Source: Lachnospiraceae bacterium
GTDB taxonomy: Bacteria; Bacillota; Clostridia; Lachnospirales; Lachnospiraceae
Direction: 5' to 3'
Assembly: GCA_017624495.1 (NCBI GenBank)
Contig: JAGAMY010000038.1
Location: forward strand, 1 to 43,106
DNA: 43,106 nucleotides
In this document: one piece after another, positions 25,585-33,225 of the stretch
How positions within the stretch are numbered: position 1 is the first letter of the stretch
Layout: each line of letters starts with the position of its first letter
Translations under genes and position numbers: made by a program
Notes under the pieces: model-generated
What the model was told of the DNA's origin: nothing
Database searches by the model: none
What the model saw: the letters and a program-made list of their open reading frames with translations, nothing else

Positions 25585-25662
25585 TAGGGAGTGTAGGTTG
25601 TGTCTGCCTTAATATACAAACCATGCCCGTGCCAATACCCTAGTCCGGTTTCAAAATGTAAA
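25565..25662. repeat. Junction hairpin between A' and B
   Basis: 25565-25589 pairs with 25638-25662 (21 of 25 Watson-Crick plus two wobbles). The stem is made of the facing ends of A' and B (ACCGGATTAGGG with CCCTAGTCCGGT); the loop is about 48 bases. Confidence 0.75.
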
Positions 25663-25925
25663 TCTGGCAGAAAGAGCCGGGGGCTGTGCAACAGTAGACT
25701 TGGGAGTGGACTTAGTATTTATTATTATTTTCTTTTATAAAATAGCCATGCGCCGACAGGACGTCGGCGCAAGTTTGAACCATGACATGGATGTCATGTT
25801 GAAAACGGTGGCGTCCGTTGCCATAGCTTATATGAAAATAATTAGAAATACTTAATCCACGGACACTCTACTGTTGCACAGCTCCCGGCTCTTTTTGCCA
25901 GCTCCACTACATTTTAATACCGGAC
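25643..25925 (+). repeat. Palindromic element B, intact (~283 bp, three-hairpin head)
   Basis: Ends are GTCCGGT (25643-25649) and ACCGGAC (25919-25925). A 35-bp stem (25664-25698 with 25867-25901) has 33 Watson-Crick pairs and two G-T. The inner helix continues to about 25740. The head has hairpins at 25749-25771 (9-bp stem, loop AGGAC), 25781-25798 (loop ATGGAT) and 25809-25823 (loop GTCCGTT). Its reverse complement aligns with element A through GTCCGTG, TTTCTA, ATTTTCAT and GGCAACG, while the long stems differ. The 575-base gap between natB and the next gene holds A', the junction and B and nothing else recognisable. Confidence 0.85.
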
Positions 25926-26004
25926 GGAAACCAAACCATATTTTCTTTTCACCCAAAGTATGTTAAAATGCTAACAGTTTAATATACAAAAATAGGGAGT
26001 ACAA

Positions 26005-27147
26005 ATGGAAACAATTAAAGAGAAAATAATGCAAATGTTAGATTCCGGCTGTGAACGAATGATTTTAAGCAAACCGGATAAATCCGCAGAATATAAAAAG
26101 ATAGTAGTTACCCATAAAGGAGAAAACTATCAAATAGAAAAATTCACCGAAAGACAGGCATTTCATGAAAATGTTGAAAAAGAAGCTTTAACCGAGCGAC
26201 TTATCACCTATCTGATGAAGGAATACCGTCAGTTAAATGGCTTTGGTGAAGGAATTGAGTCAATTTTTCTGGTATCCAAAAAAGGAAAGCTGACTTTTAA
26301 ACAGAAAAAGACAGCAAATGCCCCAAAGGCAGATACATCCCATAACCGGAAAAAGCAATATCTGTTAGAAGAAGGGGAAGTTATACCACCATTAGTAGAT
26401 ATGGGTGTTTTTACAGCAGAAGGTAAAATAGTAGCCTCCATGTACGATAAATTTCGTCAGATAAACCGCTTTATTGAAATCATTGATGATTATATCCGTA
26501 CACTTAATGTGGATAAATTGAATATTATTGATTTTGGTTGTGGAAAATCTTATCTGACCTTTATCTTATATTACTATTTGACTGAAAAGAAAAATCTTTC
26601 TGTGGAAATGATTGGTCTGGATTTAAAAAAAGATGTTATCGAAAAATGTAACCGGGCAGCAGAAAAATATGGTTATAAGGGTCTGCGGTTTGAGTTAGGT
26701 GATATTAACGGTTATACAGCTCCCTTTGCGGTAGATATGGTAGTAACATTGCATGCCTGTGATACAGCCACAGATTTTGCTCTGTATAATGCAATTACAT
26801 GGAATGCGAAGCTGATTTTCTCTGTGCCTTGCTGCCAGCATGAATTAAATAAGCAGATGGAAAGTGAGCAGTTTGCATTAATGACCCGCTATGGAATTAT
26901 CCAGGAGCGTTTTGCGGCACTTGCCACGGATGCCATTCGGGCGAATTTATTAGAATATCGTGGCTATAAAACACAGGTGATGGAATTTGTGGATTTGTCC
27001 CATACACCCAAAAATCTCTTAGTGCGTGGTATCAAAAAGCATAGTAATACTGCTGCACATAAAAAGAAGGTGTTAGAAGAGGTGGAACGGATGATGGAGG
27101 AATATCATTTAGAGCCTACACTATATAAGTTGCTTATAAAAAAATGA
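26005..27147 (+). CDS. SAM-dependent methyltransferase, Methyltransf_32-like
   Basis: A 380-residue protein. The C-terminal two thirds hold a class I SAM-binding fold: IIDFGCGKSYLTFILYYYL (motif I, about 172-190), MIGLDLKKDVIEKCN (motif II) and the family-specific MVVTLHACDTATDFAL and SVPCCQHELN. These match the Methyltransf_32 group, whose bacterial substrates are not firmly known. The N-terminal ~120 residues are a basic region that may bind RNA. The start follows AGGGAG. Promoter signals lie in the 30 bases after the palindromic repeat. A bidirectional terminator follows. Confidence 0.8.
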   Translation: METIKEKIMQMLDSGCERMILSKPDKSAEYKKIVVTHKGENYQIEKFTERQAFHENVEKEALTERLITYLMKEYRQLNGFGEGIESIFLVSKKGKLTFKQKKTANAPKADTSHNRKKQYLLEEGEVIPPLVDMGVFTAEGKIVASMYDKFRQINRFIEIIDDYIRTLNVDKLNIIDFGCGKSYLTFILYYYLTEKKNLSVEMIGLDLKKDVIEKCNRAAEKYGYKGLRFELGDINGYTAPFAVDMVVTLHACDTATDFALYNAITWNAKLIFSVPCCQHELNKQMESEQFALMTRYGIIQERFAALATDAIRANLLEYRGYKTQVMEFVDLSHTPKNLLVRGIKKHSNTAAHKKKVLEEVERMMEEYHLEPTLYKLLIKK

Positions 27148-27173
27148 GAATGGGAAAACCATTCTCGTTTTTT
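27146..27173. terminator. Terminator between the methyltransferase and Uma2 genes
   Basis: GAGAATGG/CCATTCTC with a GAAAA loop and T6. The T-run overlaps the stop of the convergent Uma2 gene, so it could serve both sides. Confidence 0.85.
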
Positions 27174-27717
27174 ATTTGAGTAATTCTGAAATATTGAGTA
27201 TGAAATCGTCGTAAATGCAGACTTTTATATCGTCTTCGAAGGTATATTGGTCACTACATTCGTCCGTTATCAAGTCGTAGACATTGACCGTACGAGTAAG
27301 CGGATTTACAATCCAGTACTCACGAACACCGGCATTGCGGTATTTGAATAATTTGATACCGTAGTCTATACGTTTGGTGCTTGGAGATACGATTTCAATA
27401 ATCCAGTCCGGCGCACCGTTACAACCTTTATCGTTTAGCTTATCTTTGTCGCAGATTACAGATATATCCGGTTCAACATAGTTTCGATTATCTGCATTCA
27501 GAAAAACGGCAAATGGAGCTGGGTAGACCTTGCAGTCACCATTATTTTTTTTGATGTAATCTCGTATTTCGGCAGACAAATTCATAACGAGCTCCTGATG
27601 AAGTCTATTTGGCGGTGCCATGTCATAAATAACACCGTCAATCAGTTCTGCACGCTGACCTTCCGGAAGAGAGTAAATATAATCTGTTGTATAAATATTT
27701 TCTTTTGCTAATGGCAT
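27172..27717 (-). CDS. Uma2-family (DUF820) putative PD-(D/E)XK endonuclease
   Basis: A 181-residue protein. YSLPEGQRAELIDGVIYDM, YVEPDISVICD and APDWIIEIVSPSTKRIDYG give the Uma2 core: E..D..(P)D..E-x-(V)SPS, with the acidic residues of the restriction-endonuclease-like fold. The first ATG of the frame directly abuts AAAGGAG, so the third in-frame residue ATG at 27717, nine bases after it, is preferred. Uma2 proteins are common in cyanobacteria and occur singly in Lachnospiraceae; their role is unknown. It stands alone, with its own promoter. Confidence 0.85.
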   Translation of the reverse strand: MPLAKENIYTTDYIYSLPEGQRAELIDGVIYDMAPPNRLHQELVMNLSAEIRDYIKKNNGDCKVYPAPFAVFLNADNRNYVEPDISVICDKDKLNDKGCNGAPDWIIEIVSPSTKRIDYGIKLFKYRNAGVREYWIVNPLTRTVNVYDLITDECSDQYTFEDDIKVCIYDDFILNISELLK

Positions 27718-27749
27718 AGGGGACATCTCCTTTGATTTTTTATGATTTT

Positions 27750-27778
27750 ATTATAATCTGAAAACAGGCGCAAAACAA
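27750..27778 (-). promoter_or_regulatory. Predicted promoter of the Uma2 gene
   Basis: On the minus strand TTGTTT, a 17-base spacer and TATAAT, 32 bases before the start codon. Confidence 0.65.
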
Positions 27779-27825
27779 TATCTTATTATTTCTTTTGTAA
27801 GTTTTAAGTTTTTTTTGTAAGAGTG

Positions 27826-27834
27826 TGTTATAAT
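27826..27834 (+). promoter_or_regulatory. Extended -10 promoter of plsC
   Basis: TGTTATAAT is an extended -10 (TGn-TATAAT); no good -35 is visible. It lies 44 bases before the plsC start. Confidence 0.6.
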
Positions 27835-27877
27835 ACACAAAAAGGAAATTGCAGTACATACACAGGAGGCAGCTAAG

Positions 27878-28594
27878 ATGAATAGATTAGCGTTAATGAT
27901 TATTCGGAATTTCTGGAAAGTTCCGGGAGCTTATGGAAAATTATGCCATTATGCGAAGCATACAGATAAATACCCGGAGGATGTGAAATATAACCATATC
28001 CGCTATATTTTACAGACAGCCGTAAAATCCGGAAATATTGATTTACAGATATATGGAAAAGAAAATGTTCCGGCAGAAAATGGGTATGTAATGATTGCCA
28101 ATCATCAGGGCTTATTTGATATTTTAGCTATGGTGGCAGCCATTGAAAGACCATGGGCAGCTATTTTAAAAAAGGAACTATATAACATTCCTTTTATGAA
28201 GCAGTTAGTTGACTGTACCAAATCCTATCCCATGGATCGTGAAGATATAAGACAATCCATGGAAGTTATTGTGGCAGCTACAAAAGAAGTAAAGAGTGGA
28301 CGTAATTATTTGATTTTCCCAGAAGGTACCAGAAGCAAAAAAGGGAATGATATGTTAGAATTTCATGGTGGAAGTTTTAAAATTGCGACAAAAGCAAAGG
28401 CACCGATTTTACCCATAGCATTGATTGACAGTTATAAGGTATTAGATCAAAAAGGCAGTGCTCCGGTTACGGTTCAGATACACTTTTTAGAACCTGTTAC
28501 CTATGAAGAATACAAAGATATGAATACGACAGAGATTGCCGCCATGGTGCGTGGAAGAATCGAAGAAACCATAAAAAAACAGACCAGAAATTGA
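27878..28594 (+). CDS. plsC: 1-acyl-sn-glycerol-3-phosphate acyltransferase
   Basis: A 238-residue membrane-associated acyltransferase. The catalytic motif is NHQGLFD (H76-x4-D81), and the glycerol-phosphate-binding motif is FPEGTRSKKG. It adds the sn-2 acyl chain to lysophosphatidic acid at the inner face of the membrane. AGGAGG precedes the ATG. Two tandem DegV/FakB-like genes follow on the same strand, which fits phospholipid synthesis from host- or diet-derived fatty acids (FakA/FakB, PlsX/PlsY, then PlsC). Confidence 0.9.
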   Translation: MNRLALMIIRNFWKVPGAYGKLCHYAKHTDKYPEDVKYNHIRYILQTAVKSGNIDLQIYGKENVPAENGYVMIANHQGLFDILAMVAAIERPWAAILKKELYNIPFMKQLVDCTKSYPMDREDIRQSMEVIVAATKEVKSGRNYLIFPEGTRSKKGNDMLEFHGGSFKIATKAKAPILPIALIDSYKVLDQKGSAPVTVQIHFLEPVTYEEYKDMNTTEIAAMVRGRIEETIKKQTRN

Positions 28595-28616
28595 CATTGA
28601 CCAAAGAAAAAGGCGT

Positions 28617-28650
28617 AAGGCAGTTTTTCCGGAAAGGATAAAACTGTCTT
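28617..28650 (+). other. Hairpin between plsC and the first degV gene
   Basis: AAGGCAGTTTT pairs with AAAACTGTCTT, with a further inner TCC/GGA pairing. A proper T-run is missing, so it may be an attenuator or a processing site rather than a terminator. Confidence 0.4.
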
Positions 28651-28699
28651 GTTGATTTTTACAGACAGTTTCATGAGAGAACAAAATGGAGGCACAGTT

Positions 28700-29572
28700 A
28701 TGTGGAAATTTGAGATTTTTACAGATTCCTCCTGTGATTTGCCACAGGAGATGATTGAACAGTACAATTTACAGGTTATGCAGTTAGAAGTGAATATGGA
28801 CAATCAGCCACCGGTGCTTAACCGGGATATAGATATTAAGTCTTTTTATGCACAGCTTCGCAATGGTGTGAATGCCAAAACATCCGCTGTCACACCGGGA
28901 TTTTTTGAAGAACATATGAAAAAATGTGTACTGGATGGAAAAGACATTTTGTACATAGGATTTTCTTCAGGCTTATCGACTACTTACAATAACGGTGTGA
29001 TGATTATGAAGGAATTGCGGGAGGAATTTCCCGAAAGAAAGCTTTTGGATATCGATACGCTGTGTGCATCCGTAGGTCAGGGCTTACTGGTATATTATGC
29101 AGCTCTTTTACGGGAATCCGGTGCGGATATAGAAGAAGTGCGAGATAAAATTGAAGCGATTAAAAATCATATCCACCACCAGATAACCGTGGATGATTTA
29201 TTCTTTTTAAAAAGAGGCGGCAGAATCAGTGCAGCCACCGCAATTGCAGGTTCTGTGTTGAAAATTAAACCGATTATACATGTGGATAAAGAGGGACGTT
29301 TACAGAACATAGGAAATGTCAGAGGAAGAAAAGCAGCTATTAAGGAGTTGTTTGCTAAGTTAAAGAGCAATGAAAACCTGCAGCAGTTGAACTATGTATT
29401 TATATCCCATAGTGATTGCTTAGAGGATGTAAATATACTGGCTGCGATGATAAAAAGTGAATATGCAGATGTGGAGGTTGTGATTAGTGATATTGGACCT
29501 GTCATTGGTGCACATACCGGTCCGGGCGCAATTGCCATGTGTTATCTGGGAAAAACGGTGAAAGGAGAATAA
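28700..29572 (+). CDS. DegV family fatty-acid-binding protein (FakB-like), copy 1
   Basis: A 290-residue DegV protein. IFTDSSCDLP at the N-terminus, SAVTPGFFEEHMKK, FSSGLSTTYNN and HTGPGAIAMC near the end are the fatty-acid-pocket and acyl-carboxylate-binding elements of the family. FakB proteins present a fatty acid to the kinase FakA. The ATG at 28700 after TGGAGG is preferred over a frame 17 codons longer. The next degV gene begins two bases after its stop. No fakA gene is in the window. Confidence 0.88.
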   Translation: MWKFEIFTDSSCDLPQEMIEQYNLQVMQLEVNMDNQPPVLNRDIDIKSFYAQLRNGVNAKTSAVTPGFFEEHMKKCVLDGKDILYIGFSSGLSTTYNNGVMIMKELREEFPERKLLDIDTLCASVGQGLLVYYAALLRESGADIEEVRDKIEAIKNHIHHQITVDDLFFLKRGGRISAATAIAGSVLKIKPIIHVDKEGRLQNIGNVRGRKAAIKELFAKLKSNENLQQLNYVFISHSDCLEDVNILAAMIKSEYADVEVVISDIGPVIGAHTGPGAIAMCYLGKTVKGE

Positions 29573-29574
29573 CG

Positions 29575-30456
29575 ATGAAATCAGTAGGAATAGTAACAGA
29601 CAGTCACGGCGGGATTTCTCAGGAAGAGGCAGCAAAACTGGGGATAAGTGTCGTTCCTGTGCCGTTTTTCTTTGGTGAAGAATGTTTTTATGAAGGTGTG
29701 TCCATAACAAGAGCAGAATTTTTTGAAAGACTGCGGGCAGGAGAAAATGTATCTACATCCCAGCCGTCACCGGAATCTGTGATGAATGTCTGGAGAGAAA
29801 GTCTGAAGCAATTTGAAAAAATTCTCTATATGCCATTGAGCAGTGGTTTGAGTGGCTCCTGTAATACAGCCAGAATGTTAGCTGGTGAGGATGAATTTGA
29901 GGGTAAAGTTTTTGTAGTGGATAATGGACGTATATCCACGCCAATGCACCGGGCAATTTTGGATGCTTTGGAATTAATAAAAGAGGGCTATGATGCAGAA
30001 GAAATCCAGAGGATTTTAGAAAAAGCAGGAGCAGAAATGTCTATTTATATCGCTGTGGAGACACTGGAATATTTGAAAAAGGGTGGACGCATTACAGCAG
30101 CAACAGCAGCACTTGGTACAATTTTAAATATTAAACCGATTCTAAAATTAAATGTAGGCTTGCTGGAAACCCATAAAAAATGCCGGGGAATGAAAAAAGC
30201 ACGAAAAGAAATGCTTGAAGCCATGAAACAGGACTTAGAAACAAAATTTAAAGAATATTACGAGAGAAATGAAATCTATATGATGGCGGCATCCAGCGCA
30301 GATGAGCAGACTACCCGCGAATGGGTAGAAGAAATAAAGGCGTATTTTCCGGGCATGGAAGTACTTTGCGATGATTTATCTTTGGGAATTTCCTGTCATA
30401 CGGGAGAAGGGGCTTTAGGTGTAGGATGTTCATGTAAGCCAAAACGAAAAAAATAG
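29575..30456 (+). CDS. DegV family fatty-acid-binding protein (FakB-like), copy 2
   Basis: A 293-residue paralogue of the preceding gene. GIVTDSHGGISQEEAAKLGI, VSTSQPSPESVMNV, LSSGLSGSCNTARM, LKKGGRITAATAALGTILNI and CHTGEGALGVGC match the family at each conserved block. The two copies differ clearly in sequence, so they may prefer different acyl chains, as FakB1 and FakB2 do in S. aureus. AAAGGAG lies in the end of copy 1. The -35 box of the feoA promoter overlaps its stop codon region. Confidence 0.88.
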   Translation: MKSVGIVTDSHGGISQEEAAKLGISVVPVPFFFGEECFYEGVSITRAEFFERLRAGENVSTSQPSPESVMNVWRESLKQFEKILYMPLSSGLSGSCNTARMLAGEDEFEGKVFVVDNGRISTPMHRAILDALELIKEGYDAEEIQRILEKAGAEMSIYIAVETLEYLKKGGRITAATAALGTILNIKPILKLNVGLLETHKKCRGMKKARKEMLEAMKQDLETKFKEYYERNEIYMMAASSADEQTTREWVEEIKAYFPGMEVLCDDLSLGISCHTGEGALGVGCSCKPKRKK

Positions 30457-30485
30457 TTGACAATGACGGCATTTTATATTAAACT
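30457..30485 (+). promoter_or_regulatory. Predicted promoter of feoA
   Basis: A perfect TTGACA directly follows the degV stop; 17 bases later is TAAACT (4/6). The operator at 30494-30511 would cover the transcription start. Confidence 0.65.
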
Positions 30486-30493
30486 CTTTTTTG

Positions 30494-30511
30494 GGTTAGG
30501 AAAATCTAACC
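30494..30511. promoter_or_regulatory. Inverted-repeat operator upstream of feoA
   Basis: GGTTAG-N6-CTAACC, a perfect 6-bp inverted repeat. The GTTAG-N6-CTAAC form recurs at 30815-30830. The TTAG...CTAA half-sites resemble those of DtxR/IdeR-type iron repressors. Confidence 0.65.
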
Positions 30512-30564
30512 AAAAGTAGCAAGTTTTAACAAGTGTGAGTTGCCTATGACATAAGGAGGAAGAA

Positions 30565-30777
30565 ATGACATTACTAGAAGCAGCAGAAGGTGTTGAGTAT
30601 ATTGTCAAAGATATTGTAACAAATGATGAGGAATTGAATGCATTTCTTTTTTCTTTGGGATGTTACAGTGGCGAGCCGATAACGGTTATTGCACACAAGA
30701 GGGGCAGTTGTGTTGTTTCAATCAAAGATGCCCGTTATAACATTGATAAAGATTTGGCGGAAGCTATTTCCGTATAA
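30565..30777 (+). CDS. feoA: Ferrous iron transport protein A (FeoA)
   Basis: A 70-residue SH3-like cytoplasmic protein. LGCYSGEPITVIAHKRGSCV and KDARYNIDKDLAEAISV fit FeoA (usual length 70-85). It assists the FeoB transporter. AAGGAGGA precedes the ATG. The N-terminus VEYIVKDIVTNDEELNAFLF is slightly divergent from enteric FeoA but typical of clostridia. A short palindromic terminator separates it from feoB. Confidence 0.88.
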   Translation: MTLLEAAEGVEYIVKDIVTNDEELNAFLFSLGCYSGEPITVIAHKRGSCVVSIKDARYNIDKDLAEAISV

Positions 30778-30806
30778 AATAGTGATTTTAAATCACTATT
30801 TTTTAT
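30776..30806. terminator. Palindromic terminator after feoA
   Basis: AAATAGTGATTT directly followed by AAATCACTATTT, a perfect 24-bp palindrome, then extra T. It may attenuate read-through into feoB. Confidence 0.75.
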
Positions 30807-30814
30807 CAAAAACA

Positions 30815-30830
30815 GTTAGCTATCCCTAAC
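30815..30830. promoter_or_regulatory. Inverted-repeat operator upstream of feoB
   Basis: GTTAG-CTATCC-CTAAC, same arms and spacing as the site before feoA. It lies just ahead of a TATACT at 30838-30843 and would cover its -35 region. Confidence 0.65.
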
Positions 30831-30879
30831 ATATGTTTATACTGACGAAACATAGTTAGAGAGGAAAATAGGAGGATTT

Positions 30880-32885
30880 ATGATGAGAATTGCATTGACA
30901 GGAAATCCAAACAGTGGAAAGACTACAATGTACAATGCCCTTACCGGCAGAAATGAACGTGTCGGAAACTGGGCTGGTGTTACCGTAGAAAAGAAAGAAA
31001 GTCCGATAAAAAAGGCTTTCTACAGTGGAAACGAGGAATTAATTGCCGTTGACTTACCGGGTGCTTATTCCATGTCTCCATTCACATCCGAGGAGAGCAT
31101 TACCAGTGCTTATGTAAAAAATGAAAACCCGGATGCAATTATTAATATCGTAGATGCGACAAATTTAAGCCGTAGTTTATTCTTTACTACACAGTTATTA
31201 GAATTAGGTATTCCGGTAGTTGTGGCATTAAATAAGAGCGATATTAATGAAAAGAAAAGTACCAAAATTAATGTTGCGTTACTAGCGGAGCAGTTAGGTT
31301 GTCCTGTGGTAGAAACGGTATCTACATCAGCCGGCGGTAATGGTTTGAAAGCTGTAGTAGACAAAGCTGTATCCTTAAAAGGCAAGAGCCAGAAAGCGCC
31401 TTATGTACAGGGTAATATAATTTACAGGATAAAGCAGCGGTTGAAGCGGCAGATAGAAAACGTTTCGATTTTGTAAATAAGATTGTAAAAGAAGTTGAAG
31501 AGCGTAAAGTACAGACAAATGAGAGAAATAAGCAGGATAAGATAGATAATATTTTAACACTTCCATTTATTGGAATCCCTCTGTTTGCTGTTATAATGTT
31601 TTTAGTATTCTACATATCCCAGTCCACTGTAGGTACATGGATTGCAGACTGGTTAGTAGGCTGGATAGAAGTATTTCAGGGATTTGTTGCAGGATTGGTA
31701 GAAGGTGCAAACCCATTCTTACAGTCACTTTTAGTAGATGGTATTATCGGTGGTGTTGGTGCCGTAGTCGGATTCTTACCATTAGTAATGGTAATGTACT
31801 TCCTTATCGCATTATTGGAAGATTGTGGTTATATGGCTCGTGCAACCGTTGTGTTAGATCCTATTTTTAAACGTGTAGGTCTTTCTGGTAAATCCGTTAT
31901 TCCTATGGTTATCGGTACAGGTTGTGCAATCCCCGGTGTTATGGCATGCCGTACAATTCGTAATGAAAGAGAACGCAGAGCCACAGCAATGCTGACACCA
32001 TTTATGCCTTGTGGAGCGAAATTACCTGTGATTGCTTTATTTGCAGGTGCGTTCTTTGCAGATGCAAAATGGGTTGGACCGTTAATGTATTTAGTAGGTA
32101 TTGTACTTATTTTGTTAGGTGCTGTATTGGTAAATAAAATTACAGGATATAAATTTAGAAAATCTTTCTTTATTATTGAGCTTCCGGAATACAAAATTCC
32201 AAGCTTAAAGAGAGCAGCTCTTTCCATGTTATCCCGTGGTAAAGCGTATATTATCAAAGCAGGTACAATAATTCTTGTTTGTAACACGATAGTACAGATT
32301 ATGCAGACATTTAACTGGAGTCTTCAGGTTGTGGAAGAAGGAATGGAAAATACATCTATTCTTGCAAGCATTGCATCTCCGATTGCAGTCGTATTAGTAC
32401 CAATCGTAGGTGTTGCGGCATGGCAGCTTGCAGCAGCAGCAGTTACAGGATTTATTGCAAAAGAAAACGTTGTTGGTACACTGGCTGTTTGTTATGCATT
32501 GACAAACTTCATTGACACAGAAGAACTTGCCTTAACAGGTGGCTCTAACGAAGTAATGGCAGCAATGGGGATTACAAAGGTTGCAGCTTTAGCTTACTTA
32601 ATGTTTAACCTGTATACACCGCCTTGTTTTGCAGCATTAGGTGCTATGAACTCCGAAATGCAGAGTAAGAAATGGTTGTGGGGCGGCATTGCATTGCAGT
32701 TTGCAACAGGTTATGTGCTCTCCTTCCTTGTATACCAGATTGGTACATTGATTACAACAGGAAGTGTTGGAGCAGGATTTGTACCGGGCTTAATTGTTGT
32801 GCTTGCAATTGTAGCAGTTGTAATTGGATTGATTCAAAAAACAAATAAAGCGTTTAGTTCTGAGTATGGATTAAATCGTGCATAA
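30880..32885 (+). pseudogene. feoB: Ferrous iron transporter FeoB, split by a one-base frameshift
   Basis: The N-terminal frame (30880-31476) is the FeoB G domain: G1 GNPNSGKT (8-15), NWAGVTVEKKE, G3 DLPGAYS, G4 NKSD. The C-terminal frame (readable from 31425, with an internal ATG at 31596, to 32885) is the membrane part: GTGCAIPGVMACRTIRN, LTPFMPCGAKLPV, FIAKENVVGTLAV and YTPPCFAALGAM. The frames meet at 31411-31425. Adding one A to GGTAATATAATTTACAG restores G-K-Y-N-L-Q-D-K-A-A-V-E-A-A-D, the usual sequence. So a single A has been lost from a short A run, by mutation or by sequencing error. Everything else looks intact. AGGAGGA precedes the ATG; the Cys-rich partner follows after 14 bases. 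Confidence 0.88.
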
Positions 32886-32899
32886 AAAGGAGTGTTTGT

Positions 32900-33094
32900 A
32901 TGGCAGATATTATCATCATAGCAGTGGTAGCAGTACTCGTTGGTACAGCAGGTATGTATATAAGAAAACAAAAAAAGCGTGGTGTACGCTGTGTGGGCTG
33001 TTCCGCTGGCGGTCAGTGCTCCTGTATGAGTGAGGGAGGTTCATCAGGGGATTGCGGATGCAATTGTCATACGGATACAAATGAAGAAAGTTAG
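32900..33094 (+). CDS. FeoB-associated Cys-rich membrane protein
   Basis: A 64-residue protein with one N-terminal membrane helix (about 3-20, IIIIAVVAVLVGTAGMYI), a basic stretch, and seven Cys in the second half (CVGCSAGGQCSC, then CGCNC). This is the pattern of the small Cys-rich proteins encoded after feoB in many anaerobes. They are thought to bind iron or Fe-S clusters at the transporter. AAAAGGAG precedes the ATG. Its last codons overlap the start of the repeat element by one base. Confidence 0.88.
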   Translation: MADIIIIAVVAVLVGTAGMYIRKQKKRGVRCVGCSAGGQCSCMSEGGSSGDCGCNCHTDTNEES

Positions 33095-33225
33095 TAACTA
33101 TTCAGTAGGTCTGCGCATTTACTGCGCTGACCGTAAGAAAATGATTCAGGTGTGCAAAAATCTCATCGCTGAAAGCGATTTTAAATAGATTTTTGCATGT
33201 AACTGTGAAGGTACTGAACAGTTAC
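33094..33225. repeat. 132-bp inverted-repeat element with three-way-junction fold
   Basis: GTAACTATTCAGTA (33094-33107) pairs with TACTGAACAGTTAC (33212-33225), 13 of 14 Watson-Crick plus a wobble. Inside are hairpin 33108-33132 (GGTC, GCGC and partners) and a long arm TGCAAAAATCT/AGATTTTTGCA (33153-33163 with 33187-33197) capped by ATCGCT-GAA-AGCGAT. The right third recurs at 4028-4072. No coding potential. It could be a MITE or a structured RNA. Confidence 0.75.

Noticed and set aside
31405-31430. Programmed frameshift in feoB
   Set aside because: No slippery heptamer or following pseudoknot is evident, and feoB is not known to use recoding; a one-base deletion or read error is simpler.
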